Assembly: GCA_024655825.1 (NCBI GenBank)
Contig: JANLFJ010000029.1
Span: 1 to 41,809 of the forward strand
DNA from: Peptococcaceae bacterium
Lineage (GTDB): Bacteria; Bacillota; Peptococcia; DRI-13; PHAD01
Direction of reading: 5' to 3'
DNA: 41,809 bases
In this document: piece after piece, positions 15,517 through 24,954 of the stretch
How positions within the stretch are numbered: the stretch's first letter is position 1
Layout: each line of letters opens with the position of its first letter
The notes under the pieces: model-generated
The model's input: the letters and a program-made list of their open reading frames with translations, nothing else
Database searches by the model: none
What the model was told of the DNA's origin: nothing
Made by a program: the position numbers and the translations under genes

Positions 15517-15933
15517 ATGGAAGAAAAGCAGTACGTGATTTTTGGACTTGGCGATCAGGAATTCGGTATCGATATAATGTCCGTTCAGGAAATAATACGG
15601 CCTTTAAAAACAACCAAACTCCCCAATTCACCTCCTCACGTTCTTGGGGTGTTCAACCTGAGAGAGAAGGTTATCCCTGTTGTCAGCTTGAGGAGAGTCC
15701 TGGGGTTTGAGGATTCAGCCAGTGATGAAAAGACGAGGGTGATTGTCGTCAAAGTGGAGGACCGGCCTTACGGTCTCTTGGTTGACATTGTCCATGAGGT
15801 CCTGAGGATAAGTTCCGGCGATATCGAAAAGGGCCATGACGTGTACCAGGACATTGACAGCCGGTTTGTCAGTGGAATCGCCAGGGTCGAGGAGAGGTTG
15901 ATAATCCTGCTTAATCTCTCTTTCGTCCTGTAG
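15517..15933 (+). CDS. cheW: Chemotaxis coupling protein CheW
   Basis: A 138-residue single-domain CheW, the cytoplasmic adaptor that joins receptors to the CheA kinase. Blocks include YVIFGLGDQEFGIDIMSVQEI, VLGVFNLREKVIPVVSLRRVLG, YGLLVDIVHEVLRI and the C-terminal LIILLNLSFVL. No CheA or receptor is encoded nearby, so it probably serves an array encoded elsewhere or a signalling module with its HD-GYP neighbour 24 bases downstream. ATG start; spacing to the next gene suggests a two-gene operon. Confidence 0.94.
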   Translation: MEEKQYVIFGLGDQEFGIDIMSVQEIIRPLKTTKLPNSPPHVLGVFNLREKVIPVVSLRRVLGFEDSASDEKTRVIVVKVEDRPYGLLVDIVHEVLRISSGDIEKGHDVYQDIDSRFVSGIARVEERLIILLNLSFVL

Positions 15934-15957
15934 AAAACTGCTAAAAAGGGAGATGCT

Positions 15958-16998
15958 ATGCGTCCGATTGAAACAAGAAACCTCCAGGCGGGAATGAGAA
16001 TAGCAAGGACAATACACGATGACGGAGGGCGCGTTCTTTTGAGCGCCGGCTCCCGGCTTACAGACCGCTACATCAAGAAACTGGCTGAATTTGGCATACC
16101 CTTTATTTATATTGAGGACGAGCTGGTCGGGCCTCTTGAGGTTGAAGACGTCATTCATGACAGGGTCCGAATTCAAACGGTTGCCGCCCTGAAACAGATT
16201 GCCGAAAACATCCGCTTGAGCAAGGAAGTTGACTTCCGGCAGATCAGCGATTTAGTAAATAAAATCTTGGATGACCTGAGGGAGATTCCCAATCTTCTCG
16301 TGCAGCTTATGGACATTAGAAGCTCCAACATGTACAATTACAACCACGCCATCAGCGTTTGCGTGCTGAGCGCGCTGACGGGAAAGGTACTTATGCTTGA
16401 TGACCTGAAAATCAAGGCCCTGGGAATGGGAGCGATCCTGCATGATGTTGGCAAGACCATCAGCGAAGGGCCGGAACATACCCTGCACGGTTTTGAGATC
16501 TTGAGAAATAACCGGATGCTTAACGTGATGATCGCCCATGTGGCTTACCAGCACCATGAAAAGTATGATGGGAGCGGATTTCCCAGGCAGTTGAAGGCGG
16601 AAGACATTCACCTTTTCGCCTCGATTGTGGGTGTTGCCAATTGTTATGACAATCTTGTGTCCGCTGCTGATCCCGGCAAACGTCTCTATCCTTACCAGGC
16701 GCTGGAAAAGGTGACGGCTGAAAGCGGCAGGTCATTCCATCCCGAAATTGTGAAGGCCTTTTGCCAGAACATAGCTCCTTACCCCGTGGGTACGGCTGTC
16801 CGGCTTAACAACGGGGCGGTCGGCGTGGTTATAAAGGTCCAAAAGAACTTCCCGACACGGCCTGTGGTTAAGCTGATAACGAACCATGTCGGGGTTCTCC
16901 TTAACAACTTCCCGGAGATTGACCTGATGAAAGAAAGGACGCTTTTCATCAACCAGATCATCAGCGAACAGGAACGACAGGACATCGTTGCCGGGTAG
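15958..16998 (+). CDS. HD-GYP domain cyclic-di-GMP phosphodiesterase
   Basis: A 346-residue soluble protein. The N-terminal 120 residues resemble the small regulatory region found before HD-GYP domains (RPIETRNLQAGMRIARTI, LLSAGSRLTDRYIKKL). The HD-GYP core carries NHAISVCVLSALTG, ILHDVGK and HHEKYDGSGFP, with metal ligands intact, and a C-terminal beta-rich segment (VGTAVRLNNGAVGVVIKV). Predicted to hydrolyse c-di-GMP to pGpG or GMP. Its place behind cheW suggests a role in chemotaxis or adaptation. GYP reads SGFP, a common variation. Confidence 0.9.
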   Translation: MRPIETRNLQAGMRIARTIHDDGGRVLLSAGSRLTDRYIKKLAEFGIPFIYIEDELVGPLEVEDVIHDRVRIQTVAALKQIAENIRLSKEVDFRQISDLVNKILDDLREIPNLLVQLMDIRSSNMYNYNHAISVCVLSALTGKVLMLDDLKIKALGMGAILHDVGKTISEGPEHTLHGFEILRNNRMLNVMIAHVAYQHHEKYDGSGFPRQLKAEDIHLFASIVGVANCYDNLVSAADPGKRLYPYQALEKVTAESGRSFHPEIVKAFCQNIAPYPVGTAVRLNNGAVGVVIKVQKNFPTRPVVKLITNHVGVLLNNFPEIDLMKERTLFINQIISEQERQDIVAG

Positions 16999-17052
16999 GC
17001 GCTTTTGCGGCCCCTGGCGCGGCAGTTCAGAAAACCCGTTGCCCTGTTAAAG

Positions 17053-17079
17053 TGAACCCTGGTTTTTCCAAAGGGTTCA
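17053..17079 (+). terminator. Candidate terminator after the HD-GYP gene
   Basis: TGAACCCT (17053-17060) pairs perfectly with AGGGTTCA (17072-17079) with a T-rich loop, followed by TTTATCGTTTT. The T run is interrupted, so it is a moderate rather than strong terminator. Confidence 0.6.
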
Positions 17080-17103
17080 TTTATCGTTTTACTTAAATTT
17101 ATA

Positions 17104-17139
17104 TTGCATAAATATACAACAAAATGTATAATTATTAAA
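17104..17139 (+). promoter_or_regulatory. Arginine operon promoter overlapped by two ARG-box-like sites
   Basis: TTGCAT at 17104-17109 and TATAAT at 17127-17132 are separated by exactly 17 bases, a strong promoter. The -35 is the left part of a near-palindrome, TTGCATAAATATACAA (17104-17119). The -10 lies in a second similar site, ATGTATAATTATTAAA (17124-17139). Both resemble the ArgR/AhrC operator wTGAATwwwwATTCAw, with centres 20 bases apart, about two helical turns. ArgR with bound arginine would block the promoter. The match is by eye. Confidence 0.75.
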
Positions 17140-17165
17140 ACAGCTGGAAGAAAGGACGTATAAGC

Positions 17166-18209
17166 ATGGTGATCAATGCGAGCATAATCGGCGCAACCGG
17201 TTATACGGGGCAGGAACTGGTCAGGCTGTTGTGCCGCCATCCGGGCGTGAAAATAGCGGGCCTGGGAACGCAAACATATGCCGGCCGGCCTTTGTCCGAT
17301 GTGTACCCGCATTTCCGCGGCATTGTGGACAGCGCGTGCCGGGCCGCGGAGGACCCGGGACTACTGGAAGAGGCCGACGTAATATTCTTAGCGCTGCCTC
17401 ACGGCCTCAGCGTTCCTTACGTGGAAAGCGCGCTGCGGCTGAACAAGAGAGTGGTTGACCTGGGGGCCGATTTTCGCCTGAAGCGGCCCGGAGTTTATGA
17501 AGAATGGTACAACAAGGAAGGACCCGCTCCCGCCATCCTGAACGCTGCGGTTTACGGCCTGCCGGAAATATACAGGGAAGAGATTAAGAACGCCCGGGTA
17601 GTGGCCAATCCCGGCTGCTATCCCACCGCGGCCGTACTGGCACTGGCGCCGCTTATAAAGCACAATCTGGTGGACAGGAACATGATCATCATTGACAGCA
17701 AATCGGGCGTGAGCGGTGCCGGCCGCTCCCTGTCCACGAATTCCCTTTTCGCCGAGGTGGATGGCGACTTCAAGGCTTACGGCCTGCCGCGGCACCGCCA
17801 TACGCCGGAGATCGAGCAGGAGCTGGCAGCGCTGGCCGGGGAAGAGATCAGGGTGTCTTTCACCCCGCATCTTTTGCCCATGACCAGGGGGATGCTGAGC
17901 ACGATTTATACGGTACCCCATACGCATGTGGACCTTAAAAAAATAGAGCAGGTATACAGGGAGTTTTACAGCGGCGAGCCCTTTGTCAGGGTGCTGCCGG
18001 CAGGCCGCGTTCCCCAAACCAAATGGGTTTTGGGAACCAATTTCTGCGACATCGGGCTGGTCTGGGACGAACGGACAAAAAGGCTGGTCGTCATCTCGGC
18101 AATCGACAACCTGGTGAAAGGGGCTTCCGGCCAGGCCGTCCAAAACATGAACATCATGTGCGGGTTTGAAGAAAAGATGGGACTTGACATGATCGCGGTT
18201 TATCCGTGA
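17166..18209 (+). CDS. argC: N-acetyl-gamma-glutamyl-phosphate reductase
   Basis: Third step of arginine synthesis: NADPH-dependent reduction of N-acetylglutamyl phosphate to the semialdehyde. The 347-residue product starts with the nucleotide-binding INASIIGATGYTGQELVRLL and has the active-site Cys in VANPGCYPT, plus HRHTPEIEQEL and the C-terminal GASGQAVQNMNIMCG. Length is normal for the long-type ArgC. First gene of the operon; ATG start behind AAAGGA. Translation begins about 27 bases after the predicted transcription start. Confidence 0.97.
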   Translation: MVINASIIGATGYTGQELVRLLCRHPGVKIAGLGTQTYAGRPLSDVYPHFRGIVDSACRAAEDPGLLEEADVIFLALPHGLSVPYVESALRLNKRVVDLGADFRLKRPGVYEEWYNKEGPAPAILNAAVYGLPEIYREEIKNARVVANPGCYPTAAVLALAPLIKHNLVDRNMIIIDSKSGVSGAGRSLSTNSLFAEVDGDFKAYGLPRHRHTPEIEQELAALAGEEIRVSFTPHLLPMTRGMLSTIYTVPHTHVDLKKIEQVYREFYSGEPFVRVLPAGRVPQTKWVLGTNFCDIGLVWDERTKRLVVISAIDNLVKGASGQAVQNMNIMCGFEEKMGLDMIAVYP

Positions 18210-18226
18210 AAGGGGGTTGAAAGACA

Positions 18227-19438
18227 GTGCTGCAGCGAATAAAAGGGGGAGGGATAACATCTCCTCAGGGTTTCATGGCGGGCGTGGCCCAGGCCGGCAT
18301 CAAGCACCCCGGCCGCTATGACCTGGCTCTGGTATTATCGAAGGCGCCTGCTGCGGCAGCCGGGGTATTCACCACCAATAAATTCCAGGCGGCGCCGGTG
18401 CTGGTATCGAAGGAACACCTGGCCAGGGAAAAAGCGCGCGGTTTTGTGGTCAACAGCGGCTGCGCCAATGCGTGCACGGGAGAGCAAGGACTTGACGACG
18501 CGCGGGCGATGGCCGGCGAAGCGGCAAAAAGCACGGGCTGTGAAAGCGGTGAGATGCTTGTGGCCTCGACTGGCGTGATCGGGGTACCCCTGCCCATGGA
18601 TAAAATCCTGCTCGGGGTCCGGGAAGCCGCTTTTGGCCTTTCGGTGGAAAACGGAAGCCTAGCGGCCAGGGCCATTATGACCACCGACACTTTTCCCAAG
18701 GAAACGGCGGTCAGGTTTATGCTTAACGGGAAAGCCGTCACCATCGGGGGGATGGCCAAAGGTTCGGGGATGATCCATCCGGATATGGCCACCTTGCTGG
18801 GTTTTGTTGCCACAGACGCGGCGGTAACTCCGCGGTGCCTGAAGCTCGCCTTGAGGTCGGCAGTCGATTGTTCGTTCAATATGGTTACCGTAGACCGGGA
18901 CACCAGCACTAACGATTCCCTGTTTGTTTTGGCCAACGGCCTGGCCGGGAATGCGCCGGTTGATGACGAAAACAGCGAAGAATACGGCGTGTTCCAGGAG
19001 GCCTTGACTCAGGTCTGCGTTGAACTTGCCAGGATGGTCGCCCGCGACGGGGAAGGAGCCACCAAGCTGGTGGAGGTACGGGTAATCAATGCCCCTACGG
19101 AGGCCGATGCAAGAGCGGGCGCCCGGAGCATCGCCGCTTCGAACCTGGTCAAAGCGGCTGTTTTCGGTGAGGACGCCAACTGGGGGCGGATCGTTTGCGC
19201 CCTGGGCTATTCAGGAGCCAGCTTTGAACCCGCTCTTGTCGATGTTTACCTGGGTGACCTGCAGGTGGCCAGGAACGGGTGCGGTCTGGCCTTTGATGAA
19301 GAACGTGCTGCCGGCATACTGGCCGGGAATACCGTTGTAATCAAGGTGGACTTAAAACAGGGGAGCGCCGGGGCTGTGGCATGGGGGTGCGATTTGACAT
19401 ATGATTATGTGAAAATAAACGGGGCGTACCGCACATAA
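18227..19438 (+). CDS. argJ: Bifunctional glutamate N-acetyltransferase / amino-acid acetyltransferase
   Basis: ArgJ transfers acetyl from N-acetylornithine to glutamate, recycling the acetyl group, and in bifunctional forms also uses acetyl-CoA. The 403-residue precursor cuts itself between Ala and Thr in KGSGMIHPDMATLLGFVATDA; the nucleophile is Thr189. Other family blocks are VNSGCANACTGEQG, ASTGVIG, DRDTSTNDS and NWGRIVCALGYSG. Because no argE or argA is present in the window, the cyclic route through ArgJ is likely. GTG start behind AGGGGG at ten bases. Confidence 0.97.
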   Translation: MLQRIKGGGITSPQGFMAGVAQAGIKHPGRYDLALVLSKAPAAAAGVFTTNKFQAAPVLVSKEHLAREKARGFVVNSGCANACTGEQGLDDARAMAGEAAKSTGCESGEMLVASTGVIGVPLPMDKILLGVREAAFGLSVENGSLAARAIMTTDTFPKETAVRFMLNGKAVTIGGMAKGSGMIHPDMATLLGFVATDAAVTPRCLKLALRSAVDCSFNMVTVDRDTSTNDSLFVLANGLAGNAPVDDENSEEYGVFQEALTQVCVELARMVARDGEGATKLVEVRVINAPTEADARAGARSIAASNLVKAAVFGEDANWGRIVCALGYSGASFEPALVDVYLGDLQVARNGCGLAFDEERAAGILAGNTVVIKVDLKQGSAGAVAWGCDLTYDYVKINGAYRT

Positions 19439-19530
19439 ATGCTTTTCATTGCCTGTTTTCCGCATTGCAAGGCGGCAAACAGAAGGCGGAAAGCAGAGAA
19501 CGGATAATCGAGCACGAGGAGGCTTAAGAA

Positions 19531-20388
19531 ATGCTGTCTGCGGTGGAAAAGGCCGGTATCCTGATGGAGGCCCTGCCGTACATCCAGTCCTTTGCCGGCA
19601 AGACCATTGTAATAAAATACGGCGGGCACGCCATGACTGATACCCAGCTGGAAGAGATGGTCTTAAAAGACATTATCATGATGAAGCTTGTGGGAATGAA
19701 CCCCGTAGTAGTACACGGCGGTGGACCGGTTATTGATGACTGGCTCAAGAAGATCAATGTCGAGGCCAGGTTCGTCAACGGCTTGCGGGTCACCGACGAA
19801 ATCACCATGGAAGTGGTGGAGATGGTGCTGGCGGGCAAAGTGAACAAGGGTATCGTCAGCCGCATCAACAGTTTCGGGGGAAAAGCCGTTGGACTGTGCG
19901 GCAAGGACGGCAGGCTCATCATCGCGGAAAAAATAGGAGGGGCTGATAATCTCGGTCTGGTCGGGGAAGTTGCCGGGGTAAACCCCGGAATAATACATAC
20001 CCTTACCGGCGAGGGATATATCCCGGTGGTGGCTCCTGTCGGTGTGAGCCTTCAAGGGGAGACGCTGAACATCAATGCCGATTATGTCGCGGGCGCGCTG
20101 GGGGGCGCCCTCAAGGCTCACAAGCTTGTCTTGCTGACCGATGTGGAGGGCATTTATCTGGGCGATGGGCCTGAATCACTGGCCTCGCGCCTGACAAAGG
20201 GAGAAATCGCCGGACTTATCGAGGGCGGTGTGATCAGGGGGGGAATGATTCCCAAGGCTGAAAGCTGCCTTTTTGCCCTGGAAAAAGGCGTGGAAAACGT
20301 GCACATCGTGGACGGGAGAAAACCCCATTCCCTGCTCTTGGAGATATTTACCAGGGAAGGCATTGGGACAATGGTTGTAAATGAGTGA
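19531..20388 (+). CDS. argB: Acetylglutamate kinase
   Basis: Second step: ATP-dependent phosphorylation of N-acetylglutamate, often the arginine-feedback point. The 285-residue product has VIKYGGHAMTD, VVVHGGGPVID, RFVNGLRVTD, INADYVAGALGG and the C-terminal HSLLLEIFTREGIGTMV. The N-terminal extension of about 20 residues (EKAGILMEALPYIQSFAGK) is the type seen in arginine-sensitive hexameric enzymes, so feedback inhibition is likely. ATG start behind GAGGAGG; 92 bases separate it from argJ, with no clear promoter between. Confidence 0.97.
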   Translation: MLSAVEKAGILMEALPYIQSFAGKTIVIKYGGHAMTDTQLEEMVLKDIIMMKLVGMNPVVVHGGGPVIDDWLKKINVEARFVNGLRVTDEITMEVVEMVLAGKVNKGIVSRINSFGGKAVGLCGKDGRLIIAEKIGGADNLGLVGEVAGVNPGIIHTLTGEGYIPVVAPVGVSLQGETLNINADYVAGALGGALKAHKLVLLTDVEGIYLGDGPESLASRLTKGEIAGLIEGGVIRGGMIPKAESCLFALEKGVENVHIVDGRKPHSLLLEIFTREGIGTMVVNE

Positions 20389-20405
20389 AAAGGAGGAATA
20401 CTGGC

Positions 20406-21608
20406 GTGAATAACGATACTATTATTAACATGGGCCGGGAGTACGTCATGAACACCTATCCCCGCCATTCTTTCGCCCTCGTAAGGGGCCTGGGAAGTTA
20501 TGTTTGGGATGCTAACGGCAAGAAGTACCTGGATTTTGTGGCAGGGATAGCGGTCAACAACATCGGCCACTGCCACCCCAGGGTGGTGGAAGCGCTGCGC
20601 GAACAGGCGGGGATGCTGCTGCACTGTTCCAATCTTTACTGGATCGAGCCCCAGGTCAAGCTGGCCAAACTGCTGGTCGACAATTCCTTTGCCACTAAGG
20701 TTTTCTTTTGCAACAGCGGCGCCGAGGCCAACGAAACAGCCATTAAGCTGGCGCGTAAGTGGTCTTACAATAAATACGGGGCGGGCAGGTCCGTCATCAT
20801 CAGCGCCGTCAACTCCTTCCACGGCAGGACGCTGACCGCCCTGACCGCGACCGGCCAGGAAAAGTACCAGAAAGGATTCGAACCGCTTACCCCCGGGTTT
20901 ACCCATGTTCCATACAACGACCTGGACGCGCTCAAAGCGGCCATCACGCCGGAAACCTGCGCGGTGCTGCTTGAACCGGTGCAGGGCGAAGGCGGCGTTA
21001 ACGTGCCTGGAAGCGGCTACCTGGAGGGGGTACGGGAGCTGTGCGACAAGCATGACCTGCTGTTAATGCTGGATGAGGTCCAGACCGGCCTGGGGAGGAC
21101 GGGCAAGCTCTTCGGTTATGAGCATTACGGGATAACGCCCGATGTCATCACCCTGGCCAAGGGCCTGGGTGGCGGCGTGCCTATCGGGGCCTGCCTGGCC
21201 CGCGGCGAGGCGGCTGAGACCTTCCAGCCGGGAGAACATGCCGCCACCTTCGGGGGTAACCCCCTGGCCACAGCCGCCGCTCTTGCCGCCTTTTCGGTGA
21301 TCATCGACGAAAAGCTGCCTGAGCAGGCTCAAAAAAAGGGCGAATACATCATTTCCAGGGTCGAAGCGATGAAAAAGGACCACCGGGCCATACTCGGAGC
21401 GAGAGGCCAGGGGCTGCTGATCGGCATACCTCTTGCCGTCGAGGGTAAACCCATCCAGGATAAATGCCAGGGAAAAGGGCTGCTTATCAACTGCGTCCAA
21501 AGCAGCGTGCTTCGCCTCATTCCCCCGCTCAACGTCACGTACGAGGAGATCGACAAAGGTATGGACATCCTTGAAGAGGCCGTGGCGGAGGCGGAGGCCG
21601 GGAAGTAA
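20406..21608 (+). CDS. argD: Acetylornithine aminotransferase
   Basis: PLP enzyme converting N-acetylglutamate semialdehyde and glutamate to N-acetylornithine. The 400-residue product has the class III aminotransferase features FCNSGAEANETAIKLAR, NSFHGRT, EPVQGEGGV, DEVQTGLGRTGK and the PLP Lys in TLAKGLGGGVPIGA. GTG at 20406 is nine bases after AAGGAGG; an upstream GTG at 20385 overlaps the argB stop and would add seven residues before the family N terminus. Gene order and ArgJ/ArgB neighbours favour acetylornithine over other aminotransferase roles. Confidence 0.96.
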   Translation: MNNDTIINMGREYVMNTYPRHSFALVRGLGSYVWDANGKKYLDFVAGIAVNNIGHCHPRVVEALREQAGMLLHCSNLYWIEPQVKLAKLLVDNSFATKVFFCNSGAEANETAIKLARKWSYNKYGAGRSVIISAVNSFHGRTLTALTATGQEKYQKGFEPLTPGFTHVPYNDLDALKAAITPETCAVLLEPVQGEGGVNVPGSGYLEGVRELCDKHDLLLMLDEVQTGLGRTGKLFGYEHYGITPDVITLAKGLGGGVPIGACLARGEAAETFQPGEHAATFGGNPLATAAALAAFSVIIDEKLPEQAQKKGEYIISRVEAMKKDHRAILGARGQGLLIGIPLAVEGKPIQDKCQGKGLLINCVQSSVLRLIPPLNVTYEEIDKGMDILEEAVAEAEAGK

Positions 21609-21644
21609 AAAAAGCGGGACGAAAAGATAAGGGAGAGATATTGT

Positions 21645-24600
21645 TTGCCAAAGAAGGCCCACCTTAAAAAAGTGCTGGTTATCGGTTCGGGACCTGTGGT
21701 CATCGGGCAGGCGGCTGAGTTCGACTATGCGGGGACCCAGGCTTGCAGGGCCTTAAAGGAAGAAGGTCTGCAGGTCGTCCTGGCCAATTCGAACCCTGCC
21801 ACGATCATGACCGACGCAGGCGTCGCCGACCGCATTTATATAGAACCGCTTACTGCGCCTGCTGTTGCCCATATCATCGAAAAAGAACGGCCCCAGGGAC
21901 TGCTCGCGGGTCTGGGAGGACAGACCGCCCTGAATTTGGCTGTTGAACTGGCGGAAGCCGGGGTTTTGAACCAGTTCAGGGTAGAAGTGCTGGGGACTCC
22001 CCTGCCGGCGATCCGGAAAGCCGAAGACCGGGAAGAGTTCAAAAAAACCATGCTCGCCATCGGCGAGCCGGTTCCGGAGAGCGTAATCATTACCCGGCTT
22101 GAAGAAAGCTATGGCTTTGTGGAGAAGGTGGGATTCCCCGTGATCATCAGGCCAGCCTATACTTTGGGCGGTACAGGCGGGGGAATAGCCGGCAGCCGTG
22201 AGGAACTGGAACAACTGGTAACAGTCGGTTTAAGGGCGAGCAGGATCAACCAGGTTTTACTGGAACAGAGCGTGGCAGGCTGGAAAGAAATCGAGTTTGA
22301 GGTTATGCGCGACGGCAGCGATAACTGTATAACCGTATGCAGCATGGAGAACATGGACCCTGTCGGCATCCATACCGGCGACAGCATTGTCTTTGCTCCC
22401 ACCCAAACCCTCTCCGACAGGGAATTCCAGATGCTCCGGTCGGCTTCGCTGAAGATCATCCGCGCTTTGGAAGTCGAGGGAGGCTGCAACATCCAGTTTG
22501 CCCTTGAGCCAGGCAGCGGCAGGTACGTGGTTATTGAAGTCAATCCACGGGTAAGCCGCTCCAGCGCGCTGGCTTCCAAGGCAACCGGCTATCCTATTGC
22601 CAAGGTAGCGGCCAGGATAGCCCTTGGTTACACGCTGGATGAGATTGTAAACGCCGTCACAGGCAAAACCACGGCCTGTTTTGAACCGGCTATCGATTAC
22701 GTTGTGGCCAAAATACCGCGCTGGCCTTTTGACAAGTTCAGGACGGCCGACCGCCGTTTGGGCACCCAGATGAAATCCACAGGCGAAGTGATGGCTATTG
22801 ACCGCACCCTGGAAGGGGCCTTGCTGAAAGCGGTCCGTTCCCTGGAATGCGGCTTGCAGGGCTTTGCCGTGAAGGCGGCGGGCACATGGACGGAGGTTGA
22901 ACTGGAAAACAAGCTCTCGTACCCCGACGACGAGCGGTTGTTCGCGGTGGCCGAAGCCTTCCGCCGCCACTGGACTGTAGCGGAGATCTATGGCCGGACG
23001 AAAATCGACCCGTTTTTCCTGGAAAAGATCAGGAATATAGTGCTCCTGGAACGAGAGATCGAGGCGGGGGGAATGCGGGCGGACCTGGTCAGAAAAGCGA
23101 AAGCCCGCGGATTTTCCGACCTTCAGCTGGCCCGCCTTCTCCACAGCAGCGAAGACGAGGTCAGGAGATTTCGCCAGGAAAACGGGATAATCCCCGTCTA
23201 TAAAATGGTCGACACCTGCGCCGCCGAGTTCGAAGCGGCCACCCCGTATTATTACTCCACTTACGAGGAAGAAAACGAAGCAAGGGTTAAGCCTGGGAAA
23301 AAGGTCATCGTGCTGGGGTCAGGGCCGATCAGGATAGGGCAGGGCATCGAGTTCGACTACTGTTCGGTTCACTCCCTGTGGGCCTTGAAAGAGGCTGGTT
23401 TTGAGGCAATCATCATTAACAACAACCCGGAGACGGTCAGCACCGATTTCGACATGGGCGACAGGCTGTATTTCGAACCGCTTGCCCTGGAAGACGTCCT
23501 TAATGTTGTAGAACTGGAAAAGCCGCTGGGCGTTGTCGTGCAGTTCGGCGGGCAGACCGCCGTCAACCTGGCCGCGCCGCTGGCCAGGCACGGTGTGAAT
23601 ATCCTGGGCACGTCCATTGAGGGGATTGACCTGGCTGAAGACCGGAAGCGGTGCGAAGCCTTGCTCGGCGAACTGGGCATTCCCCAGACTGAAGGAAGGA
23701 CTGCCGCCAGGCCCCAGGAAGCGGTGGAAATTGCCGAATCGCTCGGGTTTCCGCTGGTCATGCGGCCGTCCTATGTCCTGGGCGGCAGGGCGATGGAAAT
23801 CGTTCACACGATGGAAGAACTGCTCAGCTATAAAGAATGGCCGGAAAGCCTCGCCTCAGGGCATCCTGTCCTCATTGACAGGTACCTGCCCGGCATCGAA
23901 GTTGAAGTTGACGCCTTAAGCGACAAGGAGGACGTGCTGGTGGCCGGAATTATGGAACACATCGAAAGCGCGGGAGTGCATTCCGGCGACAGCATGGCCG
24001 TCTATCCGGCGCATACGCTGGCAACCGGCCTGAAAGAGACGATTGTCCGGTACACCCGGCAGATTGGCAGGGCTTTCCGTATTGCGGGGATATTCAATAT
24101 CCAGTTCGTGGTATACCATGACCGGGTCTACGTGCTGGAAATCAACCCGCGAGCCTCGCGTACCGTTCCTTTCCTCAGCAAGGCTGCGGGGCTGCCCCTG
24201 GTCAGGGCGGGAACCGCCCTTATCCTGGGCAAAAGACTGGCTGATTTAAATTTGCGGGGAGGTTTATGGCCGGAACCTGACTTTTATACCGTCAAAGCTC
24301 CCGTGTTCTCTTTTGAAAAGCTGTCGAAGGTCGATACCTCCCTGGGACCGGAAATGAAGTCCACCGGCGAGGTGATGGGGTATGACTACACCCTGGGACG
24401 CGCGCTGTACAAGGCGCTCCTGGCCGTTTACGGGCGCGTGCCGCTGGGTGGAAACCTTCTTGTTTCCGCATCTGAAAAGGACAGCGAGAGAATAATACCA
24501 CTGCTGCGAGACTTCAGCAGACTGGGCTACAGGATATTTGTCACCGGCGAGACCAGCCGTTTCTTGAAGGGGGCAGGATTTGAGATTAAACGCGTTGATC

Positions 24601-24887
24601 TGGGGAGCTTAAGCGGGGCGGCGGGCATCGAAGCCGCCAGGAACCTGATCAAAAGCGGGGAAGTGCAGCTGGTGATAGCTATTCCCAGGAAGGAACACGA
24701 CCTGCTGGGCTTTGCCATCAGGCGCGCGGCGGTCGAGTACCGTATACCGTGCCTGACCACCATTGATACGGTGAAGGCTTTTCGAAATGTGCTGGAGTTC
24801 TTGGCGAGCCAGCCTTATCTGGAGGCAAGGGCCCTTCAGGACCTGCGAAAGTACGCCCCGCCCGTGCCGGAAGTGCCTGCCGTGTAA
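21645..24887 (+). CDS. carB: Carbamoyl-phosphate synthase large chain
   Basis: Makes carbamoyl phosphate from bicarbonate, ammonia and two ATP, for citrulline and pyrimidines. The 1080-residue product has full length: two homologous ATP-grasp halves, the first opening [23 protein letters not shown] and the second [22 protein letters not shown] near residue 554, then the MGS-type allosteric domain from about 930. It starts with TTG behind GGGAGAG. In B. subtilis carA precedes carB at this place in the arg operon; here argD is followed directly by carB with no room for carA. The glutamine-hydrolysing subunit must be encoded elsewhere, or ammonia is used directly. Confidence 0.97.
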   Translation: MPKKAHLKKVLVIGSGPVVIGQAAEFDYAGTQACRALKEEGLQVVLANSNPATIMTDAGVADRIYIEPLTAPAVAHIIEKERPQGLLAGLGGQTALNLAVELAEAGVLNQFRVEVLGTPLPAIRKAEDREEFKKTMLAIGEPVPESVIITRLEESYGFVEKVGFPVIIRPAYTLGGTGGGIAGSREELEQLVTVGLRASRINQVLLEQSVAGWKEIEFEVMRDGSDNCITVCSMENMDPVGIHTGDSIVFAPTQTLSDREFQMLRSASLKIIRALEVEGGCNIQFALEPGSGRYVVIEVNPRVSRSSALASKATGYPIAKVAARIALGYTLDEIVNAVTGKTTACFEPAIDYVVAKIPRWPFDKFRTADRRLGTQMKSTGEVMAIDRTLEGALLKAVRSLECGLQGFAVKAAGTWTEVELENKLSYPDDERLFAVAEAFRRHWTVAEIYGRTKIDPFFLEKIRNIVLLEREIEAGGMRADLVRKAKARGFSDLQLARLLHSSEDEVRRFRQENGIIPVYKMVDTCAAEFEAATPYYYSTYEEENEARVKPGKKVIVLGSGPIRIGQGIEFDYCSVHSLWALKEAGFEAIIINNNPETVSTDFDMGDRLYFEPLALEDVLNVVELEKPLGVVVQFGGQTAVNLAAPLARHGVNILGTSIEGIDLAEDRKRCEALLGELGIPQTEGRTAARPQEAVEIAESLGFPLVMRPSYVLGGRAMEIVHTMEELLSYKEWPESLASGHPVLIDRYLPGIEVEVDALSDKEDVLVAGIMEHIESAGVHSGDSMAVYPAHTLATGLKETIVRYTRQIGRAFRIAGIFNIQFVVYHDRVYVLEINPRASRTVPFLSKAAGLPLVRAGTALILGKRLADLNLRGGLWPEPDFYTVKAPVFSFEKLSKVDTSLGPEMKSTGEVMGYDYTLGRALYKALLAVYGRVPLGGNLLVSASEKDSERIIPLLRDFSRLGYRIFVTGETSRFLKGAGFEIKRVDLGSLSGAAGIEAARNLIKSGEVQLVIAIPRKEHDLLGFAIRRAAVEYRIPCLTTIDTVKAFRNVLEFLASQPYLEARALQDLRKYAPPVPEVPAV

Positions 24888-24954
24888 CCCTCTTTTAAAT
24901 TATTGAACGCGGAATAGAAACGATAAAAATGTATTACGGGGAGTGAGTTGTATT

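Noticed and set aside
22257-23144. Long minus-strand open frame opposite carB
   Set aside because: No recognisable protein pattern, no ribosome site, and it lies completely over an unmistakable carB on the plus strand. The same applies to the long minus frames opposite gerA, argC, argD and argH.
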